A DNA stretch of 64,000 nt from a bacterium. Lineage in GTDB: Bacteria > Bdellovibrionota_B > Oligoflexia > Silvanigrellales > Silvanigrellaceae. Each line of letters opens with the position of its first letter. Within the stretch, counting starts at the first letter, position 1. The stretch spans positions 20,407 to 84,406 of the forward strand of contig RGDM01000011.1 in assembly GCA_009918675.1 (NCBI GenBank). The letters run 5' to 3'. The position numbers and the translations under genes were made by a program. The notes below the pieces were generated by a model. That model was not told the DNA's origin and did not search any database. It worked only from the letters and a program-made list of their open reading frames with translations. This document shows, piece after piece, positions 44,084 through 52,353 of the stretch.

Positions 44084-45268
44084 TTACGGGTTCGGAAGAC
44101 TTGATTTACGGGCCTGCACATTCAACACGCTGACGCGCTTTGAAGGGCCGGCTTCGTCGGAGCGGAAGGAAATTTCAACAGGCAGCATCAAGCGGTCGAA
44201 ATGACGCTTCTGCGCACCCGAAATTTCAAACCGAAGATTGTCACCTGCTTTGATGGTTACGAAGTCGTATCCTTCTTCGACGTCAACAACGATGTCAAAG
44301 GAGACAGAGCTTCCAAGTTCAACGCCGAAGCTGCTCAAGACCATCTTCGAGTTGTTCGAAAAAGGGCCGAAAACCCGGTTAGGCAGCTTTACTATTGTAT
44401 CGCTTGGCGGAGTTGGCCGCGCCGTTGGTGCAGGTGCAGGAGTTGGCGCCGGATTTGTTGGTGTTGATCCACCGACAAACTCGGCAAGCGGAGTGTTGAC
44501 CAAAAATGTTCCGTAGTTCCATGGAATGCGGCCACCATCATGAATTCCGACGACCTTTAGAGAGTTGTCATCAATAATAGTGCTGCCACTGTTACCAGGT
44601 TCGGTGTCGCACTGGTGGCTGAACTCATCGGTTCCCCAGCCGCCGCGGCTTGCATCTTCGAGGGTGCAAGTTTGTGACCACTCAAGCGGACGAAGCTGAG
44701 GGTGGCCGAAAATAGTGAGGGTTGAACCGGTTTTTGCTTTTGCAGAAAGGTCAATTTCAACCTTCGCTGTTGGTGCTTGGTCGACACGGAAAATCGCGTA
44801 ATCGCGATTGTCGTTGAGTTCCGCAGCCAAAACCATCAGGCATTTCGATTTTAAATAGGCTGCTTTGTCCTTCCGGTAGCCCCAATCTACGGTCACGCCT
44901 GCACAAGGTTTGTTGTTGATGCGCTTCTCGGGAGCTTCGAAGCAATGGCCTGCGGTCAAGACTAAGCTATTGCCAATGTGAGTCGCCGTACAGCCCATCG
45001 AGATTTTGCCAAAAGCGTCAATCAAAGGACCGTATTTAGCTGGAATATTTGCGCCATCCTTGAGCACGGGAGTGAGTTCGTTTGTGCCAATAATCTTTTC
45101 AACTTGATCAGGATTTACAAACGAAGAAACAAACGTCAACGGGCCGTTTGGTCCGTTGATGCGGCGAACGGTGCGGTCCGTGGTTCCAGTGCCACATGCA
45201 GTAAAAACTGCTGCAGCAGCAACGAGCGAGGCGCCGAGAGTCAGATGGGTTGTTTGGCCTCGAATCAT
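44084..45268 (-). CDS. Trypsin-like serine protease lipoprotein with C-terminal beta domain
   Basis: A 394-residue protein exported as a probable lipoprotein (lipobox FTAC, Cys25). The peptidase domain (about 60-268) has His108 in LVLTAGHCFE, Asp157 in DYAIFRVD and Ser227 in TEPGNSGSTI; the GNSGS form, with Asn for Asp, occurs in V8/glutamyl-endopeptidase-like enzymes. A Pro/Thr/Ala linker (269-289) leads to about 100 residues (YDFVTIKAGDNLRFEI, SFRSDEAGPSKRVSVLN) that resemble a CUB fold. ATG 45268 has AAAGGGAG 5 bases upstream; two further in-frame starts lie upstream but are less well placed. Confidence 0.78.
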   Translation of the reverse strand: MIRGQTTHLTLGASLVAAAAVFTACGTGTTDRTVRRINGPNGPLTFVSSFVNPDQVEKIIGTNELTPVLKDGANIPAKYGPLIDAFGKISMGCTATHIGNSLVLTAGHCFEAPEKRINNKPCAGVTVDWGYRKDKAAYLKSKCLMVLAAELNDNRDYAIFRVDQAPTAKVEIDLSAKAKTGSTLTIFGHPQLRPLEWSQTCTLEDASRGGWGTDEFSHQCDTEPGNSGSTIIDDNSLKVVGIHDGGRIPWNYGTFLVNTPLAEFVGGSTPTNPAPTPAPAPTARPTPPSDTIVKLPNRVFGPFSNNSKMVLSSFGVELGSSVSFDIVVDVEEGYDFVTIKAGDNLRFEISGAQKRHFDRLMLPVEISFRSDEAGPSKRVSVLNVQARKSSLPNP

Positions 45269-45330
45269 TTTGCTCCCTTTCTTCATGAAGAGGGGTGTGA
45301 ACCATGCCCACTGCGGGCCTAAAACCATTC

Positions 45331-45360
45331 TGCAAAGTTGGTTTGAACCGGAACTTTGCA
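45331..45360. repeat. 30-base near-palindrome upstream of protease gene
   Basis: TGCAAAGTT (45331-45339) and AACTTTGCA (45352-45360) are exact reverse complements, and GGTT/AACC pair inside them with a TG centre; two bases (gg) are unpaired. It is 63 bases upstream of the protease start and 94 bases after the yejE stop. It has no T-run, so an operator is more likely than a terminator. Confidence 0.5.
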
Positions 45361-45453
45361 CAACCTACAAAATGGCAAGCTGCTATGCAAGCCGACTGGC
45401 CAGTATTTTTCGAAACTATATAAATGCCGCCATCTCAGAGTGTTTGCTTGGAG

Positions 45454-46449
45454 TTACGAGCGGGGGTCGAAGGCTTTGCGCACCGCTTCACCCAGGAAAT
45501 TGAGACAGAGAATGGTTAAAAATAGGAAAAAGCTCGGAAACACAGCCAGCCACCAAGCGACTTGGTAATTGGCTCGCGCTTGGTCCAGGAGCTCTCCCCA
45601 GCTTGGCGTGGGTGGAGGCACTCCAAAGCCCAGCAGGTCGAGAGACGCAAGAGAGTAGATTCCCGAGACAACTGCCATCGGTGAAAAGGTGATGAGTGGC
45701 ACGAGGCTATTGGGCAGAATATGAGTGAAAAGCAAGCGCGAGCGCGAGGCTCCCATTGAGATTGCGGCTTCCGTAAAGGTTAAGCTGCGGTTGCGCAGTG
45801 CCTCAACCCGCATGTACTGGGCGATCCCCGTCCAACCAAAGATGCAAAGAAACAAAGCGAGAAGAATGGGGCTTGGCGAAACCACCGATACGATAAAAAG
45901 CAATAATGGCATGTGCGGTGTTGACTGAAAAATTTCAATCAGCCGTTGGCCATAGAGGTCGATACTCCCACCAACGAAACCAGTAAAAAGGCCAACACAA
46001 GTTCCAATCACGTAAGTGATGAGCCAGTACGCTAATCCAAAGAGAAAAGAGATTCTTGTGCCATACAGCAAGCGCGCAAACACATCCCGACCAGCTCTGT
46101 CTGTTCCCATTAAGTGTGCGCGCATCGGCGCGGTTAGGTATTCCGATTGCTCTCCGTCAATCTCAATTGGATCCCATTTCAGCGGCGGCCAAATAGCCCA
46201 TTCGTATTTTTCCTTGAGCTCTCGGTAATCAACAACCCCTGCCCCTTCTTGGCCAAGTTCTTCTCGTTCATATTGAACATATGCAGGAACAAAAATGCGG
46301 CCATTTATTTTAGCGATGATGGGGCTTGAATTGGTGATTAACTCAGCAAACAAACTCGCAATCATCATGATCACAAGGATCCAAAAAGAATAGACAGCTC
46401 TGCGGAGAGTCTTGAAGTGCTTTAGTCGTCTTTGGAAATCTGGTGACAT
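45454..46449 (-). CDS. yejE: Peptide/microcin C ABC transporter permease YejE-like
   Basis: Second permease of an oligopeptide importer, 331 residues, inner membrane. A helix near the N-terminus (SFWILVIMMIASLFAELIT) is followed by a periplasmic insertion of about 80 residues (WAIWPPLKWDPIEIDGEQ), typical of YejE, then the HLMGTDRAGRDVFARLLYG start of the transporter core and the EAA-type loop EAAISMGASRSRLLFTHILP that docks the ATPase. It follows yejB after 12 bases. The ATPase gene yejF does not follow; the next gene is the protease. Confidence 0.9.
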   Translation of the reverse strand: MSPDFQRRLKHFKTLRRAVYSFWILVIMMIASLFAELITNSSPIIAKINGRIFVPAYVQYEREELGQEGAGVVDYRELKEKYEWAIWPPLKWDPIEIDGEQSEYLTAPMRAHLMGTDRAGRDVFARLLYGTRISFLFGLAYWLITYVIGTCVGLFTGFVGGSIDLYGQRLIEIFQSTPHMPLLLFIVSVVSPSPILLALFLCIFGWTGIAQYMRVEALRNRSLTFTEAAISMGASRSRLLFTHILPNSLVPLITFSPMAVVSGIYSLASLDLLGFGVPPPTPSWGELLDQARANYQVAWWLAVFPSFFLFLTILCLNFLGEAVRKAFDPRS

Positions 46450-46461
46450 AATGTTCAGGCC

Positions 46462-47529
46462 TTAATCGCGCGAAGAGAAATCAATTCGAGGATCAATAAC
46501 TCGGTAGAGAAGGTCCGACAAAAGCAAAGCAACTTGTCCGAGAACAGCTACAATTGCGATTTCAGCCATGACAACGGGGTAGTCGCGTTCAATTGTTGAT
46601 TGATACAGAAGTTTCCCTATACCATCGAGGTTGAAGATTGTTTCAATCAACATACTGCCGCCAAAGAAAGCCAAAATAATTCCGCCAAAGCCGGTGGCAA
46701 TTGGAAGAATAGCATTGCGCAAAGCATGCTTTAGAATTGCCTTGCGCTGTGAAACTCCGCGCGCCAACGCAGAACGCACATAGTCTTGCTTGACCTGCTC
46801 GATGATCGAGTTTTTCATCAGCAAAGTCAGCGTTGTGAAGCCAGAAATCATGTAGCACACCATGGGCAGGAACATGTGCCAAATAACGTCAACGATGCGC
46901 TGCCAGAATGGCCAGCTGTCGGAATCGAGGGAGTGCAGTCCTTGAATGGGAAAGAGTTCCAAATATTGGCCACCGGCGAGAAAATGGATGAGCAAAATGG
47001 CCAGCATAAATTCTGGCACGCTGTACATCACAAATAATACGCCGCTGCTTGTGACATCAAAGCGCGATCCGTCTTTGAGGGCTTTGAAAATCCCCAACGG
47101 GATACAAACTAAATAAGTCAGAAAGAAACTTGTCACACCGAAAATAATCGAGACCGGCAATTTCGATTTGATGACCTCAAGAACCGGTTGACCTTGGGTG
47201 TGCGAATAGCCAAATTCAAGCTGAGCTAAATCTTTGAGCCAAAGCCAGTAGCGCATATAAATTGGCTTGTCGAAATTGTAACGTTTTTTCAGCTCTTCCA
47301 CCACTTCATCGGTGACCGATTTACTTGAAGCACTGCCTGCGGAATGTGAACTTTCACCACCACCTTTGCCACCACCCGCTGCACCACCGGCAAATCGAAC
47401 TTTGGCAAGGTAAGTTTCTACGGGTCCGCCTGGAGCAATCTGAAAGACTCCAAAGCACAGCACAGTGATTCCGAAAAAAGTTGGAATCATCAAAAGTAAA
47501 CGTCGTAATACGTAGCTTGGAAAATTCAT
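46462..47529 (-). CDS. yejB: Peptide/microcin C ABC transporter permease YejB-like
   Basis: First permease, 355 residues. The N-terminal helix (LLLMIPTFFGITVLCFGVFQ) and FQIAPGGPVETYLA are family marks. A Gly/Ser-rich insert follows at about 50-70, as in E. coli YejB, then FDKPIYMRYWLWLKDL. The EAA loop is VRSALARGVSQRKAILKHAL. The C-terminal half has five more helices. It starts 36 bases after the binding-protein gene and 12 before yejE. Confidence 0.9.
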   Translation of the reverse strand: MNFPSYVLRRLLLMIPTFFGITVLCFGVFQIAPGGPVETYLAKVRFAGGAAGGGKGGGESSHSAGSASSKSVTDEVVEELKKRYNFDKPIYMRYWLWLKDLAQLEFGYSHTQGQPVLEVIKSKLPVSIIFGVTSFFLTYLVCIPLGIFKALKDGSRFDVTSSGVLFVMYSVPEFMLAILLIHFLAGGQYLELFPIQGLHSLDSDSWPFWQRIVDVIWHMFLPMVCYMISGFTTLTLLMKNSIIEQVKQDYVRSALARGVSQRKAILKHALRNAILPIATGFGGIILAFFGGSMLIETIFNLDGIGKLLYQSTIERDYPVVMAEIAIVAVLGQVALLLSDLLYRVIDPRIDFSSRD

Positions 47530-47565
47530 ATCCTAGGTTTCTTTGCAACAGCTTGCTCGGGCAAA

Positions 47566-49215
47566 TCAGTGTGGTGTGATTTGCCAGAATGCCCGGCCGA
47601 TTGTGTAGTTGTAGGTGTCTTTTTCTTTCTTCACGTAGTTCTGGTGTGCATACAGCGAATACAATCGCTCGGTGAGGAATGTGTATGGCTGATCTTCATA
47701 AATAAGGCGCTGCAGCTTACGGGCAATCGCAGTGCGCTTGGTTTTGTCGAGAGTTGCACGGTGCTCATCAATCAATTTATCGACTTCTTTGTTGGAGTAA
47801 CCAATAAAGTTACTGCCTTTGTTGCCAATAGAATCACTGTGCCAGATTTGCTTAAGGTCACCGTCGGAATCGCGGCTCCAGCCCAGCGCGGCACCATCAA
47901 ATTTACGGTCATCCAAAAGTTTGGTGAAGGTGGTCCAGTCTATAGATTTCAGATTGATTGCCACTCCAACTTTCGCTGCCTTTTGTTTGAAATCAACCAA
48001 TTTTGGCTCAGTGGTTTCTTTTGCCTGGCTTGGATAGATGATGGTTAATTCCAAGCGCTGTCCATCTTTTTCAAGCACTCCGCCTTTGCCAGCTTTTGTC
48101 CAGCCTGCCGCGGTGAGTCGCTCACGCGCTTTCTTCAAATCGAATTCAACGGGTTTCAGCGCAGGGTCGTGCTGTTCGCTTTTCACACTGAAAGGCCCCA
48201 CGGTTGGCTCGGCCATTCCGTATTCGATCTTGTTAATCCACGTGGTTAAATCCGCGATGTGCGAGAGTGCCCAGCGAACATCTTTGTTGGCAAGAACAGG
48301 ATTCTTTACATTCCAGCCAATGAAACTGTAGCCCGTAGGAGCTTTGTTAACTGCTTTTACCTTAACGAGTTTGCTTTTGAATTCAGGACCGTCTGTTTGT
48401 TTGGTCCATTGCTTTGGGATGAGGCCTTTGAAGGTGAGATCTCCCTTGCGGAACATTTCAAATTCGACGGGTTCGTCCTGAACAACCTTGTAAATATAGC
48501 GATCGTAATTCCAGCGCCCTTGTTTAATCAGTTCGGCTTTGTTCCAGTAGTTTGGATTGCGCTTGAAAATGAGCTGTTGGTTGCCTTCCCATTTGTCGAG
48601 CAACCATTGTCCAGAGCCGAGCGGATCTTTGGTGACTTCTGCTTTAGTCATGCTGTTGTCTTTGCCGTAAAGCTTCAGGTAGTGCTTCTTTGGAAACACC
48701 GTCAGACCAGCCACAACATCAAAGTTTTTATAATAGACATCGCCCGCAGTGAAACGGATTTTGTCGGGGGAAAGAACTTCAACTTTTTTGATTGCAGAGT
48801 AATAGGGGTGAAGGTGCGCACACATCACACCTTTCATAAAAATTAGGTCGTAGCTGAACTTCACGTCTTCTGCGGTAACAGGCGTGCCATCAGAAAATTG
48901 TGCTTTTTTGTCGAGAGTAAACGTGAACTGTTTGCCGTCTTTTGAGATCTCCCATTTCGATGCAAGGTTTGGCGTCCAATCGAAGGAATCCCAGTGGCGA
49001 TCGAGAAGTGATTCAAAAAACATGTCCATTACCGGACCAGTTTCGCCATCGTTGTTTGTCAGTGGGAATAGGCTGGTTGGGTTGGCTGAAACACTTTCAA
49101 TAAAGGTTCCAGTGCGCTCCGCATCCGCGCAAGCCATGCGGCTTGGTGCAATGGATGCAACTCCCGCGAGAGCAACCGTGCCAGACATGAATAGAGCCAG
49201 AAGCGATCTTTTCAT
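47566..49215 (-). CDS. yejA: Peptide ABC transporter substrate-binding protein YejA-like
   Basis: Periplasmic oligopeptide-binding protein (SBP family 5) of 549 residues. The signal peptide is MKRSLLALFMSGTVALAGVA with cleavage near CADA. The mature part begins with the PTSLFPLTNNDGETGPVMDMFFESL segment (conserved parts: LFPLTNNDGET and VMDMFFESLLDR) and WEISKDGKQFTFTLDKKAQFSDGTP (conserved part FTLDKKAQFSDGTPVTAEDV). Later comes RRNPNYW-like KRNPNYWNKAEL. It is the first gene of the yejA-B-E run, so its promoter probably lies at 49216-49392, shared in opposite sense with the 49393 gene; TTGACG occurs there without a good -10. Confidence 0.88.
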   Translation of the reverse strand: MKRSLLALFMSGTVALAGVASIAPSRMACADAERTGTFIESVSANPTSLFPLTNNDGETGPVMDMFFESLLDRHWDSFDWTPNLASKWEISKDGKQFTFTLDKKAQFSDGTPVTAEDVKFSYDLIFMKGVMCAHLHPYYSAIKKVEVLSPDKIRFTAGDVYYKNFDVVAGLTVFPKKHYLKLYGKDNSMTKAEVTKDPLGSGQWLLDKWEGNQQLIFKRNPNYWNKAELIKQGRWNYDRYIYKVVQDEPVEFEMFRKGDLTFKGLIPKQWTKQTDGPEFKSKLVKVKAVNKAPTGYSFIGWNVKNPVLANKDVRWALSHIADLTTWINKIEYGMAEPTVGPFSVKSEQHDPALKPVEFDLKKARERLTAAGWTKAGKGGVLEKDGQRLELTIIYPSQAKETTEPKLVDFKQKAAKVGVAINLKSIDWTTFTKLLDDRKFDGAALGWSRDSDGDLKQIWHSDSIGNKGSNFIGYSNKEVDKLIDEHRATLDKTKRTAIARKLQRLIYEDQPYTFLTERLYSLYAHQNYVKKEKDTYNYTIGRAFWQITPH

Positions 49216-49392
49216 ATATTTTCTCCCAGTTCCCGGGTTTGGGGCAAAGGACTCCCGAGACTACCATTGACGGGCAAAGATGCAATTCCCGAGTGCAATC
49301 CGTCTACTGTTCGCTTGCAATCAAAATGCGCTGTGGATTGAAGGAGTCCGCTGGACACGGTAGAAAGCCGCATCAAAGCGAAGGAGCTCGCG

Positions 49393-50358
49393 GTGGATGC
49401 TGTCAAAACCCTAATGTCACGCTCTTTAGACTACGCCGGAATATTTCCGCCTGCACAATTGCCATTAAATAACGCAATAGATGAGTTTGCTGCCTGTCGA
49501 CAACATCTTCACTCGTGGTTCTTGGCCCGCTTTGTGTTGCCCACGAGCAAAGTCGGTGAATTCGCACAGCTCGCGCGCAGCCAGCTTGCCGAGTCGCAGG
49601 CAACCCATCAGCCTTGGAACCTCGCCGGATTGTTTCGCTCATCTGCATCGGTGAGTGAGACCTTCGAAATTCTAAGATCTGATTGCGTCTTGTTGCGAGG
49701 CTTGTTGGATTCTCATCCCGGAGCACTGACGGTTGATTCTTGTGAATTGCCTTTGCCAGAAGAAGTTCTCAATACGCATGACCAAGAATTGGCGCGCTCA
49801 TTTTTTCAAGAGGCTTTTCGAATTTTTTCTGAGCAGCACTTTCAGATTCCAGTGTTTTTTGAGGTTAATCTCAATAAGTCCTTCGAGCATGTGGTGCTTG
49901 CTGCGCGTCAATTCAATTTGGTGGAACCCGGGCGCTGTTGTTTGAAATTCAGAACAGGCGGCAGCACACCTGCCGCAATTGTTTCTCCCGAGACATTGGC
50001 GCGCGCTTTTCGAGCGGTGCAAAATCATCGTGTGCCCTTTAAACTCACAGCTGGTTTGCACGTGGCAACGCGCCATTTCGATTCGGCAGTGGGATGCGAA
50101 TTGTTTGGATTTTTAAACGTATTTACCGCTGCTGTTATTGGCTGGACTCATCAATTATCTGAAACGGAGTTGAAGCTCTTGCTTGAGGAAAGAAGCGCCG
50201 AAGCAATTCAATTCAAGCTCGATGGACTGAGTTGGAAAAACTACAGCGTTTCAATCTCCGAGATTCGCCAAGTCCGAGCCGCTGGCCTGCGCAGTTTTGG
50301 TTCATGTAGTTTTTTTGAGCCCATCGATGAACTGATTCAATTAAAACTTATACCCTAA
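49393..50358 (+). CDS. Conserved hypothetical protein linked to fumarylacetoacetase
   Basis: Cytoplasmic protein of 321 residues from an uncharacterised family whose N-terminus reads (L/V)DYAGIFPPAQLPLNNA. It looks like an alpha/beta barrel: PVFFEVNL, CCLKFRTGGS, VPFKLTAGLHVATRH and GFLNVFTAAVIG would be strand ends. The conserved Lys and His in the last two suggest an active site. GTG 49393 has AAGGAG 6 bases upstream. It is 11 bases before the fumarylacetoacetase gene, so a role in tyrosine or phenylalanine breakdown is likely but unproven. Confidence 0.65.
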   Translation: MDAVKTLMSRSLDYAGIFPPAQLPLNNAIDEFAACRQHLHSWFLARFVLPTSKVGEFAQLARSQLAESQATHQPWNLAGLFRSSASVSETFEILRSDCVLLRGLLDSHPGALTVDSCELPLPEEVLNTHDQELARSFFQEAFRIFSEQHFQIPVFFEVNLNKSFEHVVLAARQFNLVEPGRCCLKFRTGGSTPAAIVSPETLARAFRAVQNHRVPFKLTAGLHVATRHFDSAVGCELFGFLNVFTAAVIGWTHQLSETELKLLLEERSAEAIQFKLDGLSWKNYSVSISEIRQVRAAGLRSFGSCSFFEPIDELIQLKLIP

Positions 50359-50369
50359 GGACAATGATC

Positions 50370-51656
50370 ATGAGCCAATTTTCAGTAATTCCTTGGAATG
50401 CGCGTTCGTGGCTTGAGGTATCCTCTCAATCCGATTTTTCTTTACAGAATTTGCCTTTCGGTATTTTTACCAGCAACGGCCGCACTGAACCCCGCGTTGG
50501 TTTGGCGCTGGGTGATTGGGTTGTCGACACAGTTGCTCTTTTTGATGCTGGTTTGTTGGCTCAAGTTCCAGGTTTGAACCGAACTCATCTGCTGGCCGCA
50601 GAGTTGAATGCTCTGCTCAGTGCAGGTTCTCTGACTTGGCGCGGGTTGCGTGCGCAAGTGGCTGAATTATTCACGGCAGGCAACAGCACGTTGTTGAAGA
50701 ATTCCGATTTGCATTCTCGCCTTCTTGTAAAACAGAGCGAAGCAAAAATGCGATTGCCGACGCGTGTTTCAAATTACGTCGATTTTTATTCGAGCCGTGA
50801 GCATGCATCTAATGTTGGAGCGATGTTTCGAGATCCTCAGAATCCTCTTCTGCCCAACTGGTTGCATATTCCCATTGGCTACAATGGACGCAGCAGCTCG
50901 ATTATTCCATCCGGTGTGCCGTTTAAGCGGCCGATGGGGCAATTGAAAGCAGATACGGATCCCGCGCCTATTTTTGCTCCAACAAAGCAGCTCGATTTTG
51001 AGCTTGAAATGGCTTTTATTACCGGAAAAGAAACCGCGTTGGGAGAAACAATTTCTGCGCAAAAAACCGACGATTATATTTTTGGCCTTGCGTTGCTCAA
51101 TGATTGGTCGGCCCGCGATGTACAGCGCTGGGAATATGTTCCCCTTGGCCCTTTCTTGGCCAAGACGTTTGCGACAAGCTTGTCGCCTTGGATTGTAACC
51201 CTCGATGCCCTGCAACCTTTCCGGGTCAATGGTCCGGAGCAAACCGTTCCTGTGTTACCTTATTTACAAACCGCTGGTCCGCAGACTTACGACATCCATT
51301 TGGAAGTCTTGTTGCAGTCTGAGCGCATGAGCGAACCACTGCGAATTTCCCGCACCAACTTCAAATATATGTATTGGAGCATGGCTCAGCAGTTGGCTCA
51401 TTTGGCCTCGAATGGAACCAATGTTGATGTGGGTGATGTTTACGGTTCGGGCACTATAAGTGGCCCAACCCCCGACAGCTATGGTTCAATGCTTGAGTTG
51501 TGCTGGAAGGGCACCAAACCCATTGCGTTGCCCGATGGTAGTCAACGCAAATTCATTGAAGATGGCGACACGGTGATTATGAAGGGCTGGGCAGAAAAAG
51601 ACGGAGTTCGCATAGGCTTTGGTGAAGTGCGCACTCAGGTTTTGCCTGCAGGTTGA
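50370..51656 (+). CDS. fahA: Fumarylacetoacetase
   Basis: Last enzyme of tyrosine catabolism: hydrolyses fumarylacetoacetate to fumarate and acetoacetate; 428 residues. The N-terminal SH3-like domain is followed by the FAH core: SNYVDFYSSREHASNVG (catalytic His in the SREHA part), PIGYNGRSSSIIPSG, LDFELEMAFITGKE (metal ligands), LLNDWSARDVQRWEYVPLGP and LAKTFATSLSPWIV. ATG 50370 has AAGGA 9 bases upstream; ATG 50364 is too near it. No homogentisate dioxygenase or maleylacetoacetate isomerase gene lies in this window. Confidence 0.93.
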   Translation: MSQFSVIPWNARSWLEVSSQSDFSLQNLPFGIFTSNGRTEPRVGLALGDWVVDTVALFDAGLLAQVPGLNRTHLLAAELNALLSAGSLTWRGLRAQVAELFTAGNSTLLKNSDLHSRLLVKQSEAKMRLPTRVSNYVDFYSSREHASNVGAMFRDPQNPLLPNWLHIPIGYNGRSSSIIPSGVPFKRPMGQLKADTDPAPIFAPTKQLDFELEMAFITGKETALGETISAQKTDDYIFGLALLNDWSARDVQRWEYVPLGPFLAKTFATSLSPWIVTLDALQPFRVNGPEQTVPVLPYLQTAGPQTYDIHLEVLLQSERMSEPLRISRTNFKYMYWSMAQQLAHLASNGTNVDVGDVYGSGTISGPTPDSYGSMLELCWKGTKPIALPDGSQRKFIEDGDTVIMKGWAEKDGVRIGFGEVRTQVLPAG

Positions 51657-51681
51657 TTAGGACCTGTATCGGGCAACTCCA

Positions 51682-52353
51682 TTATTTTCCGGTGATTAAC
51701 TTCCAGTCTGCCTGCGCATCGGCATCGGTATAGCCTGTGCTGATTCCTGGCATCGGACTCAACGTTTTGTAGGTTGTTTGGAATTTTGCGAAGGTGTCCG
51801 ATTGGCTTTCGCCAATTGCTTTGTTGAGGGTGCTGCCTGATTTTTTCTTTCCATCGTCACCATGACAACCGGCGCACTTACTTATGAAAAATTGGCTCAA
51901 TCCACTCGTCGATGCAGGGATAAGAGCAGTGACGAAAGCAAGCAATGCTTTTTTCTCTTCGTCGTTGAGCGGTGTGGCATAGTTAGGTGGCATTGGGATG
52001 TTGTCTTTTCCGCAGGTTGCTTCAAGACATGTTTTTACGTTTTTCAAAGTTGAGTTTGATGAGTTAAAAAACTGCTCTGCGCCTATATTTGTCAGACTGA
52101 AATTTGGGTTGTCCGCGTTTATAAAATCAGGCACGTTTTTGGGTTTGTACCAAGGGTTACTCGATGTGTGGCAGGTGGCGCATTTGTTGATGACCACATT
52201 ACCAATACCCCCACCCCATGTTGGAGCTGAAGGGTTGTCGATCCGATAATAATAGTTTCCGGCATTGCCTAAGTCGTATGTGCCGCACGAATTCAAAACA
52301 AAAAAAGTTAAACTTGCAACAAGCACGTGGAAATAAATTACGATGTTTTTCAT
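51682..52353 (-). CDS. Diheme cytochrome c-type lipoprotein
   Basis: Exported lipoprotein of 223 residues; signal peptide ends in lipobox LNSC (Cys23). Two heme c attachment motifs are present: CATCH (58-62) and CAGCH (160-164), the second followed by GDDGKK, as in small electron-carrier cytochromes. A segment with two further cysteines (CLEATCG, about 109-114) and a PMPPNYATPLNDEEKKALLAF helix lies between. Its ATG overlaps the stop of the outer-membrane protein gene by four bases (ATGA), so the two are coupled. Electron partner unknown. Confidence 0.78.
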   Translation of the reverse strand: MKNIVIYFHVLVASLTFFVLNSCGTYDLGNAGNYYYRIDNPSAPTWGGGIGNVVINKCATCHTSSNPWYKPKNVPDFINADNPNFSLTNIGAEQFFNSSNSTLKNVKTCLEATCGKDNIPMPPNYATPLNDEEKKALLAFVTALIPASTSGLSQFFISKCAGCHGDDGKKKSGSTLNKAIGESQSDTFAKFQTTYKTLSPMPGISTGYTDADAQADWKLITGK

